This document shows positions 1 to 8,429 of a stretch of DNA of 64,000 nt, piece by piece. A program made the position numbers and the translations under genes. This stretch comes from Streptomyces sp. NBC_01317 (GTDB lineage: Bacteria; Actinomycetota; Actinomycetes; Streptomycetales; Streptomycetaceae), in contig NZ_CP108393.1 in the NCBI RefSeq assembly GCF_035961655.1, positions 4,075,501 to 4,139,500 on the forward strand. The letters run 5' to 3'. Position 1 is the first letter of the stretch, and each line of letters opens with the position of its first letter. The notes beneath the pieces are model-generated. The model was not told the origin of the DNA, did no database searches, and worked only from the letters and a program-made list of their open reading frames with translations.

Positions 1-398
1 GCCCGGGCGTAGTCCTCGGTCTGGAGCAGGCCGGGCACGAAGTGCGGTTCGTACGACCGAATGGTCCGCGCGGCCTCTTCGAGGCTGACGTACCCGCCGA
101 ACCAGTCGGGCAGGATGTCGTGGAACCGCTGCCACCAGCCGGGCTTGCTGGCCTCGTCGGCGAGATGCAGAAAGGTGGCGGCCTCGTCCTCGGGGACGCC
201 GTACGCGGGCAACAGGAGCTGTACGTAAGGAATCTTGAGCCCGACCTCGGCCATTTCCATCCGCCGTACGGTCGCGGCGGTCACCCGCAGCATCCTGCCG
301 GCCTCGTCACGGCTGATCCCGGCCCGCTCCCGGAGTGCCTGGAGCCGTCGGCTGAGGACAAGCTGTCCGATGGTCGGCGCCGACCGCGGCTCACTCAC
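1..398 (-). CDS. XRE-family regulator with DUF5753, N-terminal part (runs off the window edge)
   Basis: A reading frame on the minus strand starts at GTG 398, preceded by a GGAG ribosome site, and is still open at base 1 (132 residues seen). The first 70 residues form a helix-turn-helix (QALRERAGISRDEAGRML). From about residue 75 the protein shows the Trp-rich start of a DUF5753 domain (WWQRFHDILPDWFGGYVSLE) and the typical VPGLLQTEDYAR signature. Such Scr1-type regulators usually sit next to a DUF397 gene, which would lie outside the window. A probable DNA-binding protein; its targets are unknown. The palindrome just upstream at 425-440 may be its own operator. Confidence 0.85.
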   Translation of the reverse strand, partial: MSEPRSAPTIGQLVLSRRLQALRERAGISRDEAGRMLRVTAATVRRMEMAEVGLKIPYVQLLLPAYGVPEDEAATFLHLADEASKPGWWQRFHDILPDWFGGYVSLEEAARTIRSYEPHFVPGLLQTEDYAR

Positions 399-424
399 GC
401 CCTGCTCCTGAGACTCCCCAGCAC

Positions 425-440
425 CATACTGAGCAGTATG
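425..440. promoter_or_regulatory. Palindrome CATACTG-AG-CAGTATG upstream of the XRE gene
   Basis: Perfect 7-bp arms with a 2-bp centre lie 27 bp upstream of the GTG start of the edge XRE gene, inside the 399-725 divergent intergenic region. Position and symmetry fit a dimeric repressor site and suggest autoregulation. The rest of 399-725 holds an AT-rich patch near 462-484 (GGTATAACAATTGG) that could carry promoter elements, and no convincing gene. Confidence 0.4.
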
Positions 441-725
441 CCACAGTGAACCGACGATTCCGGTATAACAATTGGCACTATTGGGGCGAAGGGTACCAAC
501 GGGACGCCAAAAACCGACCCGGCGCCCCGTTCCGCTCGCCGCTCCTGCCCTTCCGCCCTCGTACCGCCCACCCCGGATCGTCAGCGAAAACGTCAACCGG
601 GACGTCAACCGGAGCGCCAAGATGAACCCCCGGCATCCGGAGGGGTACCTTCCAGTGGCCCCCGGATGTCGGGGGCCGGATACCATCGATCTCCTGACGT
701 CAACGAGAGCTGGGGTGATCCGGAC

Positions 726-1601
726 ATGTCCCGACCACGTGTGGGTGTGGCCGTGCTGACCATGGGGACCCGGCCCGTAGAGCTGCGGGCCCTGCTGGAC
801 TCCGTGGCCAAGCAGCGCGAACCGGCCACCCGGACCGTGGTCGTCGGCAACGGTTCGCCTCTCCCCCAACTGCCCGACGGAGTCATCGGCATCGACCTCC
901 CCGAGAACCTCGGCGTCTCCGGCGGACGCAACGTCGCCATGGAAAAACTCCGCGAGTGCGGTGACGTCGACGTCCTGGTGGACCTGGACGACGACGGGCT
1001 CCTCATCGAGGCGGACGTCATCACCCGCGTGGCCGATCTGTACGAGGCCGATCCGGAGCTGGGCATCGTCAGCTTCCGTATCGCGGACGAGACCGGCTTC
1101 ACCCAGCGGCGCCACGTGCCGCGCCTGCGTGCCGACGACCCGATGCGGGCGGGCGAGGTGACCACCTTCCTCGGCGGCGGCCACGCGCTCTCCATGCCGA
1201 TGCTGGCGGAGACGGGCGGCTGGCCGGACGCGTTCTTCTTCACGCACGAGGAGACCGACCTCGCGTGGCGCGCGCTCGACGCGGGCTGGAAGATCCGGTA
1301 CGAGCCCGGCCTGGTGCTCCAGCATCCGCGTACGTCCCCCGCCCGGCACGCCGAGTACTACCGGATGACCGCCCGCAACCGCGTCTGGCTGGCCCGCCGC
1401 AACCTGCCCGCTCCGCTCGTCCCGCTCTACCTGGGCACGTGGATCCTGCTGACGGTGGCCCGTACCCGCTCCATGACGGGGCTGCGCGCCTGGTTCGGCG
1501 GCTTCGCCGAGGGCGTGAGAACGGCGTGCGGCACGCGGCGCCCGATGCGCTGGAGCACGGTACGCCGCATGACGGCGCTGGGCCGCCCGCCGGTCATCTG
1601 A
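726..1601 (+). CDS. Family 2 glycosyltransferase
   Basis: Predicted 291-residue GT2 (GT-A fold) enzyme that moves a sugar from a nucleotide-sugar donor. The N-terminus MSRPRVGVAVLTMGTRP is the first strand of the nucleotide-binding fold. LVDLDDDG near residue 85 supplies the DxD metal/nucleotide motif, and HEETDLAWRALDAGW near 174 is the acceptor-side ED-type motif. A C-terminal hydrophobic stretch (PLYLGTWILLTVA, about residue 240) may touch the membrane. An in-frame ATG at 666 would add 20 unlikely residues, so the start at 726 is preferred because the conserved fold begins there. The acceptor is unknown. It stands alone between a divergent regulator and the siderophore block. Confidence 0.85.
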   Translation: MSRPRVGVAVLTMGTRPVELRALLDSVAKQREPATRTVVVGNGSPLPQLPDGVIGIDLPENLGVSGGRNVAMEKLRECGDVDVLVDLDDDGLLIEADVITRVADLYEADPELGIVSFRIADETGFTQRRHVPRLRADDPMRAGEVTTFLGGGHALSMPMLAETGGWPDAFFFTHEETDLAWRALDAGWKIRYEPGLVLQHPRTSPARHAEYYRMTARNRVWLARRNLPAPLVPLYLGTWILLTVARTRSMTGLRAWFGGFAEGVRTACGTRRPMRWSTVRRMTALGRPPVI

Positions 1602-1675
1602 ACGCCGGTCACCTGACCGCCGGTCATCTGAAAGCGAGCCACCTGAAGGTGGGCCACCTGGACGCAGGTCACCCA
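1589..1675 (+). repeat. Degenerate 15-bp tandem repeat that reiterates the glycosyltransferase stop codon
   Basis: Starting with the last codons of the glycosyltransferase, about six imperfect 15-bp units follow (consensus GCCGGTCAYCTGAAN). Because 15 is a multiple of 3, TGA recurs in the same frame at 1599, 1614, 1629 and 1644; the fifth unit has TGG. No gene covers the array. Confidence 0.75.
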
Positions 1676-1721
1676 CCCTGGACCGCATCATCCTGACGCG
1701 ATCTGGCCCCACCCCCCTCCT

Positions 1722-1740
1722 CATGGTTAGGCTCACCTAA
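1722..1740. promoter_or_regulatory. Iron box (DmdR1/IdeR-type operator)
   Basis: The sequence GGTTAGGCTCACCTAA closely matches the inverted repeat bound by DmdR/IdeR iron repressors (consensus TTAGGTTAGGCTAACCTAA). It lies about 50-70 bp before the FecB-type lipoprotein, as expected for repression when iron is plentiful. A matching site lies at 7588-7606. Confidence 0.85.
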
Positions 1741-1789
1741 CCCACGCCACGTCCCGGACCGACACCGGAGCACCGCCGAGGAGGCCCCC

Positions 1790-2803
1790 ACCGCGTCCAC
1801 ACCCCTCACCCGCCGGCTCACGGCCGTCGCCACCGCCGCCGCCTTCCTGCTGACACTCACCGCGTGCGGCGGCGACGGCGCCGGAAACGGGGCGTCCGGT
1901 ACGGACGGGGCGTCCGGGTCGTCCGGCGGAGACGGGGCACCGCCCGCGGCGACGCACACCGTCGCCACGGTCATGGGCGACGTGAAGGTCCCCCACACCC
2001 CCCGGCGGATCGTCGTCCTGGACACCGACGCGCTGGACTCCGTCGTCACCCTCGGCACAACTCCCGTCGGCGCCACCACCGTTGCCGCCGACGCGCCCCT
2101 CTCCGCCTACCTGCCCGCCGACCGCCTCAAGGGCGTCAAGCCCGTCGGCCTGATCGGCGAGCCGAACCTGGAAGCGATCGCCGCGCTCAAGCCGGACCTG
2201 ATCCTGAGCAGCAAGGTCCGCGACGAGAAGAACTACAGCGCGCTGTCCGCGATCGCCCCCACCGTCTTCTCCGAGACCACAGGTCCCAGTTGGCGCCAGA
2301 ACTTCGCGCTGCACGCCGAGGCCGTGGGCAAGAAGCCCGAGGCCGACAAGGTCGCCGCCGCCTACGACGCGCATGTGGCCCGGCTCACCACCGCACTGGG
2401 CGGCCCCGCGAAGGCGAAGGAGACGAAGGTCGGCTTCGTACGGTTCGTGGAGGGCGCCGACACCCGCCTCTACCTCAACGACACCTTCGTGGGCTCCCTC
2501 TTCAAGGACCTCGGCGTGGGCCGCCCGGCCAACCAGGACACGGCCGGCTTCTCGCTGGACGTCAGCCCCGAACGGATCGACAAGGCCGACGCGGACGTCC
2601 TCTACCACTCCACGTACGGCGACCCGGCCAAGGCCAAGGAGACCTCGACCACCGCGGGCCCCCTGTGGAAGAACCTCACCGCCGTGAAGAAGGGCCACGC
2701 GTTCGCGGTGGACGACAACCTGTGGATGCTCGGCATCGGCTACACGGGCGCGGACAAGATCCTCGACACCATCGAGAAGACGTACGTCTCCGCACAGCGC
2801 TGA
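1790..2803 (+). CDS. Iron-siderophore substrate-binding lipoprotein (FecB/FhuD type); start codon not found
   Basis: Binds ferric siderophore outside the membrane and hands it to an ABC importer. From about 1811 the frame encodes a classic lipoprotein signal (TRRLTAVATAAAFLLTLTAC) with the lipobox Cys at 1865, a Gly/Ser linker, then the FecB fold: PRRIVVLDTDALDSVVTLG, GVKPVGLIGEPNLEAIAALK and PDLILSS. The C-terminal half (LWMLGIGYTGADKIL) completes a length normal for the family. A GAGGAGG ribosome site lies at 1778-1784, but no ATG, GTG or TTG follows it in frame. The first in-frame ATG, at 1973, would remove the signal. Coordinates use the spacing expected from the ribosome site. No importer permease or ATPase is in the window. 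It is convergent with the biosynthetic operon. Confidence 0.85.
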   Translation, partial: TASTPLTRRLTAVATAAAFLLTLTACGGDGAGNGASGTDGASGSSGGDGAPPAATHTVATVMGDVKVPHTPRRIVVLDTDALDSVVTLGTTPVGATTVAADAPLSAYLPADRLKGVKPVGLIGEPNLEAIAALKPDLILSSKVRDEKNYSALSAIAPTVFSETTGPSWRQNFALHAEAVGKKPEADKVAAAYDAHVARLTTALGGPAKAKETKVGFVRFVEGADTRLYLNDTFVGSLFKDLGVGRPANQDTAGFSLDVSPERIDKADADVLYHSTYGDPAKAKETSTTAGPLWKNLTAVKKGHAFAVDDNLWMLGIGYTGADKILDTIEKTYVSAQR

Positions 2804-2817
2804 GCCCCGAGCGACGC

Positions 2818-4218
2818 CTAGCCTCCCACCTCACCCGGCACCCCGAACGTCGTCCACGCCGCGCGCTCCGGGAGCCTCAACACCGTTCGCCCGGCGACGG
2901 CGTTGAGGATGGTCGCCGCCCGCCACGCGCCCAGCGTCAGGTCGGGGGCGCTCACGCCGTGCGTGTGCAGCTCGGCGTTCTGGACGTACAGACCGCCGGA
3001 CACATGGGGCGCGAGGGTCACCCGGTAGTCCGCGTCGATGCGGTAGCGGCCCTTGCCGTCCCAGTCCACGAGCTTCGACAGGGGCTCCAGGAAGGCGGGG
3101 CGGACCGCCGCGTACCCCGTGGCCGACACGATCGCCGACGTACGGACCTCGAACCGCTCGTCCCGCTCCGTGTGCAGGCAGGTGAGCCGGTATCCGCCCC
3201 CGTCCGGCACGGGCTCCGCCGCGACGACCGCCACGCCGGGGTGCAGGGCGGTACGCGGTTCCGTACCCCCCACCGTCCGTTCGTACAGCTCGTCGTGGAT
3301 CGCGGCCAGCGTCTCCTCACTCACGCCCTTGTACAACTGCCACTGTTCCCGTACGAGTTGCTCGCGCCGCCGCTCCGGGAGCCCGCGGAAGTAGCGGATG
3401 TAGTCGGGGGTGAAGTGCTCCAGGCCGATCTTGGAGTACTCCATGGGCGCGAAGGCGGGGGTCCTGGCGAGCCAGCGGACGTACGGCCCCGCCGCCCCGC
3501 CGCCCACCCCTTCGCCGACGGGCTGCCGGCGCAGCAGATCCAGCACCACCTCCGCCCCCGACTGCCCGGCCCCGATCACCGTGACGTCGTCCAGACCGGC
3601 CAACTCGGCCTGGTGCGTCCGGTAGTCCGCGCTGTGCAGGACCCGGCCCCGGTGCCCGGACGCGCCGGTGAGCAGAGGAAGCAGCGGCTCGGGCACGACG
3701 GGCTGCGTGCCGACGCCCAGCACGACCTGCCGCGCCAGGACCCGCGTCGAGGCCCCCGCCGCCGAGCGGTACGTGACGGCGAACGCCTCGGCGCCCTCGT
3801 CCCACGCCAACTCCGTTACCCGTGCGTCGAATCGGCAGGAGGGCAGCCGCCCGGCGACCCAGCGGCAGTAGTGGTCGTACTCCCTGCGCGGTATGTGGAA
3901 CCGTTCCGAGAAGAAGAACGGGAACATCCGGTCGTGCTCCCGCAGGTAATTCAGATACGACCAGGGGCTGGTGGGATCGGCCATCGTCACCAGGTCCGCC
4001 AGGAAGGGGACTTGAAGGGTGGTCCCGTCGAGAAGCAGCCCCGGGTGCCAGGAGAAGTCCGGCTTGGCGTCGAGGAACAGGGTGCGCAGGCCGGGCACAC
4101 CGTCGCAGAGCGCGGCGAGCGAGAGGTTGAAAGGGCCGATACCGACGCCCAGGAGGTCGTGGACGTCCGGGAGTTCACGTATCTCCGGGGCGGCGGGCGC
4201 GTCCGTCTGAGGGGTCAC
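2818..4218 (-). CDS. Lysine/ornithine/diamine N-monooxygenase (siderophore hydroxamate formation)
   Basis: Predicted FAD- and NADPH-dependent N-hydroxylase (466 residues) that converts an amine into an N-hydroxyamine for hydroxamate siderophores. Visible motifs are the FAD loop GVGIGPFNLSLAAL near residue 24, SWHPGLLLDGTTLQVPFL, a central NADPH-binding loop VIGAGQSGAEVVLDLL near 211, and a C-terminal ATGY motif (IVSATGYAAVRPAFL). It starts at GTG 4218, overlapping the decarboxylase stop as GTGA, so it is translationally coupled and third in the operon. The preceding enzymes would give 1,3-diaminopropane, the likely substrate (inference). The DesB/AlcA/IucD group is the closest known set. Confidence 0.9.
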   Translation of the reverse strand: MTPQTDAPAAPEIRELPDVHDLLGVGIGPFNLSLAALCDGVPGLRTLFLDAKPDFSWHPGLLLDGTTLQVPFLADLVTMADPTSPWSYLNYLREHDRMFPFFFSERFHIPRREYDHYCRWVAGRLPSCRFDARVTELAWDEGAEAFAVTYRSAAGASTRVLARQVVLGVGTQPVVPEPLLPLLTGASGHRGRVLHSADYRTHQAELAGLDDVTVIGAGQSGAEVVLDLLRRQPVGEGVGGGAAGPYVRWLARTPAFAPMEYSKIGLEHFTPDYIRYFRGLPERRREQLVREQWQLYKGVSEETLAAIHDELYERTVGGTEPRTALHPGVAVVAAEPVPDGGGYRLTCLHTERDERFEVRTSAIVSATGYAAVRPAFLEPLSKLVDWDGKGRYRIDADYRVTLAPHVSGGLYVQNAELHTHGVSAPDLTLGAWRAATILNAVAGRTVLRLPERAAWTTFGVPGEVGG

Positions 4219-5699
4219 AGCAGGTCCTCCTCGGCCCGGCCGGCGGCGACCACCGCGTGCAGCAGACGCTCCACCTCGGCCGGAGTGGTGTGGGGGTTGA
4301 GCAGGGTGAGCTTGAGCCGGACGCGGCCAGGGCCCTCGCCGGGGAGTTCGGTACGGCCGACGACGGCGCGGCCTTCGCGGAGGAGCCGCCGCCGCAGGGA
4401 GGCGTTGACACGATCGAGAACAGCGGGATCGCCACCCTCGGCCCCTTCCCCCATGTACCGGAACAGAAAAACAGTGAGCACCGGTGCGGCGTGCAACTCC
4501 AGGCGGGGATGCTCCCGTACGGTACGCGCCCCCGCCACCGCGAGATCGTGGCACGCGTCGACGAGCCGCCCCAGCCCCGCCCGCCCGAGCGTCCGCAGCG
4601 TAACGGCGATCTTGAAGGCGTCGGCACGCCGTGTCGTACGCAGCGAAAGCCCCAACAGGCTCGGATAGCCCGCCTCTTCGTCGTCGGCCGGGTTCAGGTA
4701 GACGGCACGCCGGGCCAGCGAGGCGTACGTCTCCGACTCCCGCACCAGGAACACACCGGCGGCGGCCGGCTGCCACCCGAGCTTGTGCCAGTCGAGGGAT
4801 ACGGAGTCGGCCGCGCCGATCCCGTCCAGGAGCGGCGCGAGCCGGTCGGAGAGCAGGGCGCCACCACCGTACGCGGCGTCCACATGCAGCCAGGCCCCGT
4901 GCGCGGCGGCCAACTCGGCACAGGCGCGCAGCGGGTCGACGGCGCCGGTGTCGGTGGTCCCGGCGGTGGCCACGACGGCGACGGGCACCTGCCCACGGCG
5001 CCGGCACGTTTCGAGGAGCCCGGCCAACTCCCTTTCCCTCATACGGAGGTTACGGTCCACCGGCACGGGGATCACCGCGTCCTCCCCGAGCCCGAGAAGA
5101 GCGGCGGCGCGCTGAACGGAGAAGTGCGCGGCGGCGGAGGCGAGAATCCGGGCCCGGGGGCCCCCGGAAACCCCGCTCATCTCGACGCGCCGCCCGTTCA
5201 CGGCACCGAGCACCCGGTCGCGGGCGAGCATCAGCCCCATGAGATTGGACTCGGTCCCCCCGGAGGTGAGCACCCCGGCCGCGTGCTCGGGGTCGTACCC
5301 GACCATCTGCCCCAACTCCCGCAGCAGCAGGGTCTCCAGGACGGTGGCGGCGGGGGCCTGGTCCCAGGAGTCCTGGGACGGATTGAGCGCCGACACGGCG
5401 AGATCGGCGGCAACGGCGACGGCGAGAGGCGGACAGTGCAGATGCGCGGCGCAGGCGGGGTGGGCGGGATCAGCACTCCCGGCGGCGAGCAGCCGGCTGA
5501 ACCGGCCAAGAGCGCTGGGGTCTCCGTCCGGGGAAGCACCGAACCCCTCCGCCACCACGGCGGCGATGTCCTGCGGCAACCCGGCCGGAAGGGGTCCGCC
5601 CCGCAACTCGGCCCCTTCCGCGAGGGCCGCGAGCACGGCGGCCAGCAGGGGCTCCAAGGCGGCGGCCCCACCGACCCCACCGGAAAGATCAGCGCTCAA
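4215..5699 (-). CDS. ddc: PLP-dependent decarboxylase, probably L-2,4-diaminobutyrate decarboxylase
   Basis: Group II pyridoxal-phosphate decarboxylase of 494 residues. Visible features: HPACAAHLHCPPLAVAVAAD near the N-terminus, SGGTESNLMG near residue 148 (phosphate binding), HVDAAYGGGALLSD, and the Schiff-base lysine in SLDWHKLGWQP near residue 303. The family includes DesA (lysine) and DABA decarboxylases. The upstream aminotransferase argues for diaminobutyrate, giving 1,3-diaminopropane (inference from context). Translation seems to begin at TTG 5699, which overlaps the aminotransferase stop (TTGA), so the three genes form one coupled operon. Confidence 0.88.
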   Translation of the reverse strand: MSADLSGGVGGAAALEPLLAAVLAALAEGAELRGGPLPAGLPQDIAAVVAEGFGASPDGDPSALGRFSRLLAAGSADPAHPACAAHLHCPPLAVAVAADLAVSALNPSQDSWDQAPAATVLETLLLRELGQMVGYDPEHAAGVLTSGGTESNLMGLMLARDRVLGAVNGRRVEMSGVSGGPRARILASAAAHFSVQRAAALLGLGEDAVIPVPVDRNLRMRERELAGLLETCRRRGQVPVAVVATAGTTDTGAVDPLRACAELAAAHGAWLHVDAAYGGGALLSDRLAPLLDGIGAADSVSLDWHKLGWQPAAAGVFLVRESETYASLARRAVYLNPADDEEAGYPSLLGLSLRTTRRADAFKIAVTLRTLGRAGLGRLVDACHDLAVAGARTVREHPRLELHAAPVLTVFLFRYMGEGAEGGDPAVLDRVNASLRRRLLREGRAVVGRTELPGEGPGRVRLKLTLLNPHTTPAEVERLLHAVVAAGRAEEDLL

Positions 5700-7552
5700 G
5701 GCAACCGCCCCCGCAGCGGGGCACCCTCGCCGGGCGTCGCCTCGTCGGCCGCCTCCGCCTGGACGTCCGACCGGGCTGCCCGGCCCGGGTCCGGCGACGT
5801 CCTGACGCCCGTACCGGAAGTCACCTCGCCTCCGGGCACCGTCCCACCGTCGGGGACCCGCGCCGCCGCGCCCCGGCCCGGCGTCAGATATCCGAATCCG
5901 TGGGTCGTAGGTCCAACCGGTTCCGGGATGTCGGCAGTTCCGCTCGCACCCGCCCGCTGTGCCGACGTACCGTCACCGGCCCTGGGAGAAGCCACCGCAC
6001 GACGGACAACCCGCGAGCCGTCCGACGAACCCGGTTCGGGCACCACGACCGAACCCGGGCCGACGCCCGACCCCGAACCCGGCCCGACGCCGGCCCCCGA
6101 ACCGGCCCCCGGACGCACAGCACCCGGGCCCGGAACCGGGCCGGCACCAGGACCCGGGCGTCCACCCGAATCCCGGCCGGAACCCCGCCCCCGCGACTCC
6201 GTCGCAATCGCGTCCCCCACCCGCTCCAGCACCGCCTCCGCCTCCCCGTCCGTGATCGTCAGCGGCGGCAACAACCGCAACGTGGCGTCGTATCGACCAC
6301 CCAGCTCCACGATCACCCCCCGCTCCAGGCACGCCGCACGCACCCGCCGCGCCAGGTCCGGGTTCGCCGGATACGCGCCGCACGCGTCCAACGGGCCCTC
6401 CGGGTGCACCAGTTCGACGCCGATCATCAGCCCCCGCCCCCGCACGTCACCGATCACCGGCAGCGCCGCCCGCAGTTCCTCCAGCCGGGCCGTCATCCAC
6501 GCCCCCACCGTCGCCGCGCGCGCGACCAGGCCCTCCCTGGCCACGTACCGCAGCGTCGCCGCGCCCGCCGCCATCGCCAGCGTGTTCCCCCGGAACGTGC
6601 CCGTGTGCGCGCCCGGCAACCAGCCGTCGTACCGCTCGTCGTACACGATCACCGCCAGCGGCAGACTCCCGCCGATCGCCTTCGACATGACCATCACGTC
6701 CGGTACGACCCCGCTGTGCTCGACCGCCCAGAAGGCCCCCGTCCGCCCCACCCCCGTCTGCACCTCGTCCACGATCAGCGGAATCCCCCGCTCGCTCGTG
6801 ATCCGCCGCATCGCCCGCAGCCACCGGTCCGGCGCGACCACCGCGCCCCCCTCGCCCTGCACCGCCTCCAGGATCATCGCGGCGGGCGGCACGACACCCC
6901 CGGACGGATCGTCGAGGAGCCGTTTCGTGTACGTGACGGCCAGATCCGTACCCCCCTCGCCCCCCACCCCGAACGGACAGCGGTACGGGTACGGATACGG
7001 CAGCCGCGTCACCTCACCCGCACCCCCCGCCGCCACCCGCTCCTTCACCGCGACGGTCCCGCTCGCGGCCAGCGCCCCCGCCGTCATCCCGTGGTACGCC
7101 CCGGTGAACGCCAGCACCCCGCGCCGCCCGGTCGCGGTCTGCGTCAGTTTCAGCGCCGCCTCGACGGCGTCCGTACCGGCGGGACCGCAGAAGTGGATCC
7201 GCGCCCGGTCGGCGAAGCCCTTGGGCAGGGTGGCGAAGAGCGCGTCGGTGAAGTCGTCCTTCTCAGGGGTCGCCAGATCGAGTACGTGTAACGGCGCCCC
7301 GCTGTCGATCGTGCGCCGCAGGGCCTCCCGTACGACGGGATGGTTGTGCCCGAGCGCCAACGTCCCGGCTCCGGAAAGGCAGTCGAGGTACCGCCGCCCG
7401 TCCGCACCTTCCACGGTCATACCGTGGGCGCGGACGGGGACGACAGGAAAGGACCGGGCGTACGTACGCGCCGAGGACTCCCGCTCACGCTGCCGCCGCA
7501 GAATCCCACCCTCGGGTGTCTCGGACGGAGCGGTGGGGTGGGGCACTGTCAT
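5696..7552 (-). CDS. dat: Class III aminotransferase, probable diaminobutyrate-2-oxoglutarate transaminase, with a long low-complexity tail
   Basis: PLP enzyme predicted to make L-2,4-diaminobutyrate from aspartate semialdehyde. Residues 1-448 are a complete class III fold: YLDCLSGAGTLALGHNHP, FCGPAGTDAVEAALKL, LIVDEVQTGVGRTG, and the lysine motif MVMSKAIGGSLPLAV near residue 290. Residues 449-618 are a Gly/Pro/Ser-rich tail with no fold visible (for example PGAGSGAGVGPGSGSGVGPG). Usual members end near residue 450. Some bacteria fuse this enzyme to the decarboxylase, so the tail could be a relic linker (speculation). It is first in the operon, with an iron box at 7588-7606. Confidence 0.9.
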   Translation of the reverse strand: MTVPHPTAPSETPEGGILRRQRERESSARTYARSFPVVPVRAHGMTVEGADGRRYLDCLSGAGTLALGHNHPVVREALRRTIDSGAPLHVLDLATPEKDDFTDALFATLPKGFADRARIHFCGPAGTDAVEAALKLTQTATGRRGVLAFTGAYHGMTAGALAASGTVAVKERVAAGGAGEVTRLPYPYPYRCPFGVGGEGGTDLAVTYTKRLLDDPSGGVVPPAAMILEAVQGEGGAVVAPDRWLRAMRRITSERGIPLIVDEVQTGVGRTGAFWAVEHSGVVPDVMVMSKAIGGSLPLAVIVYDERYDGWLPGAHTGTFRGNTLAMAAGAATLRYVAREGLVARAATVGAWMTARLEELRAALPVIGDVRGRGLMIGVELVHPEGPLDACGAYPANPDLARRVRAACLERGVIVELGGRYDATLRLLPPLTITDGEAEAVLERVGDAIATESRGRGSGRDSGGRPGPGAGPVPGPGAVRPGAGSGAGVGPGSGSGVGPGSVVVPEPGSSDGSRVVRRAVASPRAGDGTSAQRAGASGTADIPEPVGPTTHGFGYLTPGRGAAARVPDGGTVPGGEVTSGTGVRTSPDPGRAARSDVQAEAADEATPGEGAPLRGRLP

Positions 7553-7587
7553 TGGTACGGCTCCGGGGTACGACGAACCAACAGAAC

Positions 7588-7606
7588 TTAGGCGAGCCTA
7601 ACCTAA
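7588..7606. promoter_or_regulatory. Iron box before the siderophore operon
   Basis: TTAGGCGAGCCTAACCTAA is a near-consensus DmdR/IdeR site. It lies 36 bp upstream of the aminotransferase start and so covers the operon promoter. Together with the site at 1722-1740 it frames the block, indicating joint repression by ferrous-loaded repressor. Confidence 0.88.
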
Positions 7607-7655
7607 CGCCCCGTCGGCCACGCGGCAATCCACCGCACCCCCGCCCCACCCGCCC

Positions 7656-8231
7656 TCACGGAGTCAAAGCACGACACCAAACATCAGTAACAGCCCCCAC
7701 ACCCACACCCACCGAAGGAACCACTGCCGCCGCAGGCGGAGTAGCGGCCCCGAGCCGCGTCCACCCCCAGGACCTCAACGCCCCGACGGCGGCCTCGTTT
7801 GCCGGGTCGACCCGGAGAGTCACCAGCGCCGCGTCCGTACGAAGAAGAAGTTGCTCAACCATCCTCGTGGCCACCCCACCCCGCCGGTACGCGGGAAGGA
7901 CCATCAACTCCGCGAGGGCGAACACCTGCCCGGACACGGTCAGTTCCTCGATGTCCCACGGCACATCCACATCGAGACCACGCCACCACTCCCCGGCCCG
8001 GTCGAGCAGGAACCCGTACGCGTGCGCGGTCGGCTTGCCCCCACCGCTCGCGACCACCATGTCGAACCCGGTCCGCTGCACATCCTCGGCGAAGGCCCGC
8101 AGGAACTCCTGCCGGTCGTGAAACTCCTCGCCGTGCACGCGGTGGTACGCCTCGACGTACACATCCGCGACGTCCTCACGCTGCTGTTCCGCCTGCCACC
8201 GGCTCAGGCGCCGAATGAACACCTCTGGCAC
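7656..8231 (-). CDS. GNAT-family N-acetyltransferase
   Basis: A 191-residue protein with the GNAT acyl-CoA-binding signature in FALAELMVLPAYRRGGVATR (motif A, RRGGVA) and TLRVDPANEAAVGALRSWGW (motif B) in the C-terminal half. The start is GTG 8231 behind a GGAGGG site. The tail from residue 165 is Ala/Val/Gly-rich. It is codirectional with the siderophore operon but separated from it by the iron box, so it is probably a separate unit. It could acetylate the N-hydroxydiamine, but hydroxamate acetyltransferases of the IucB/DesC type look different. The substrate is unknown. Confidence 0.8.
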   Translation of the reverse strand: MPEVFIRRLSRWQAEQQREDVADVYVEAYHRVHGEEFHDRQEFLRAFAEDVQRTGFDMVVASGGGKPTAHAYGFLLDRAGEWWRGLDVDVPWDIEELTVSGQVFALAELMVLPAYRRGGVATRMVEQLLLRTDAALVTLRVDPANEAAVGALRSWGWTRLGAATPPAAAVVPSVGVGVGAVTDVWCRALTP

Positions 8232-8429
8232 GTGCCCTCCTGCCCCGGATGTACGTCAGCCCGCTGGACATCCGCTGTACGAGGCGTACGCGATTGTCCA
8301 CCGCCACGTCCATCGTCGCAGGACACACACGATCACGGGAACACCGCTCAAGCCCGGCTTTCCCCAAAACCCGAGGAGCCGGACACCGGAGTACGGTGAA
8401 GAGGGGGACGTCACAGAGGTGGGACCCAG

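Noticed and set aside
1864..4668. An open frame of 934 codons on the plus strand
   Set aside because: It runs out of frame through the lipoprotein gene and antisense to the monooxygenase and decarboxylase, with Arg-rich sequence without motifs.
7656..8231. GNAT protein as the hydroxamate acetyltransferase of the siderophore pathway
   Set aside because: It lies beyond the iron box and lacks resemblance to IucB/DesC-type enzymes; kept as a general GNAT.
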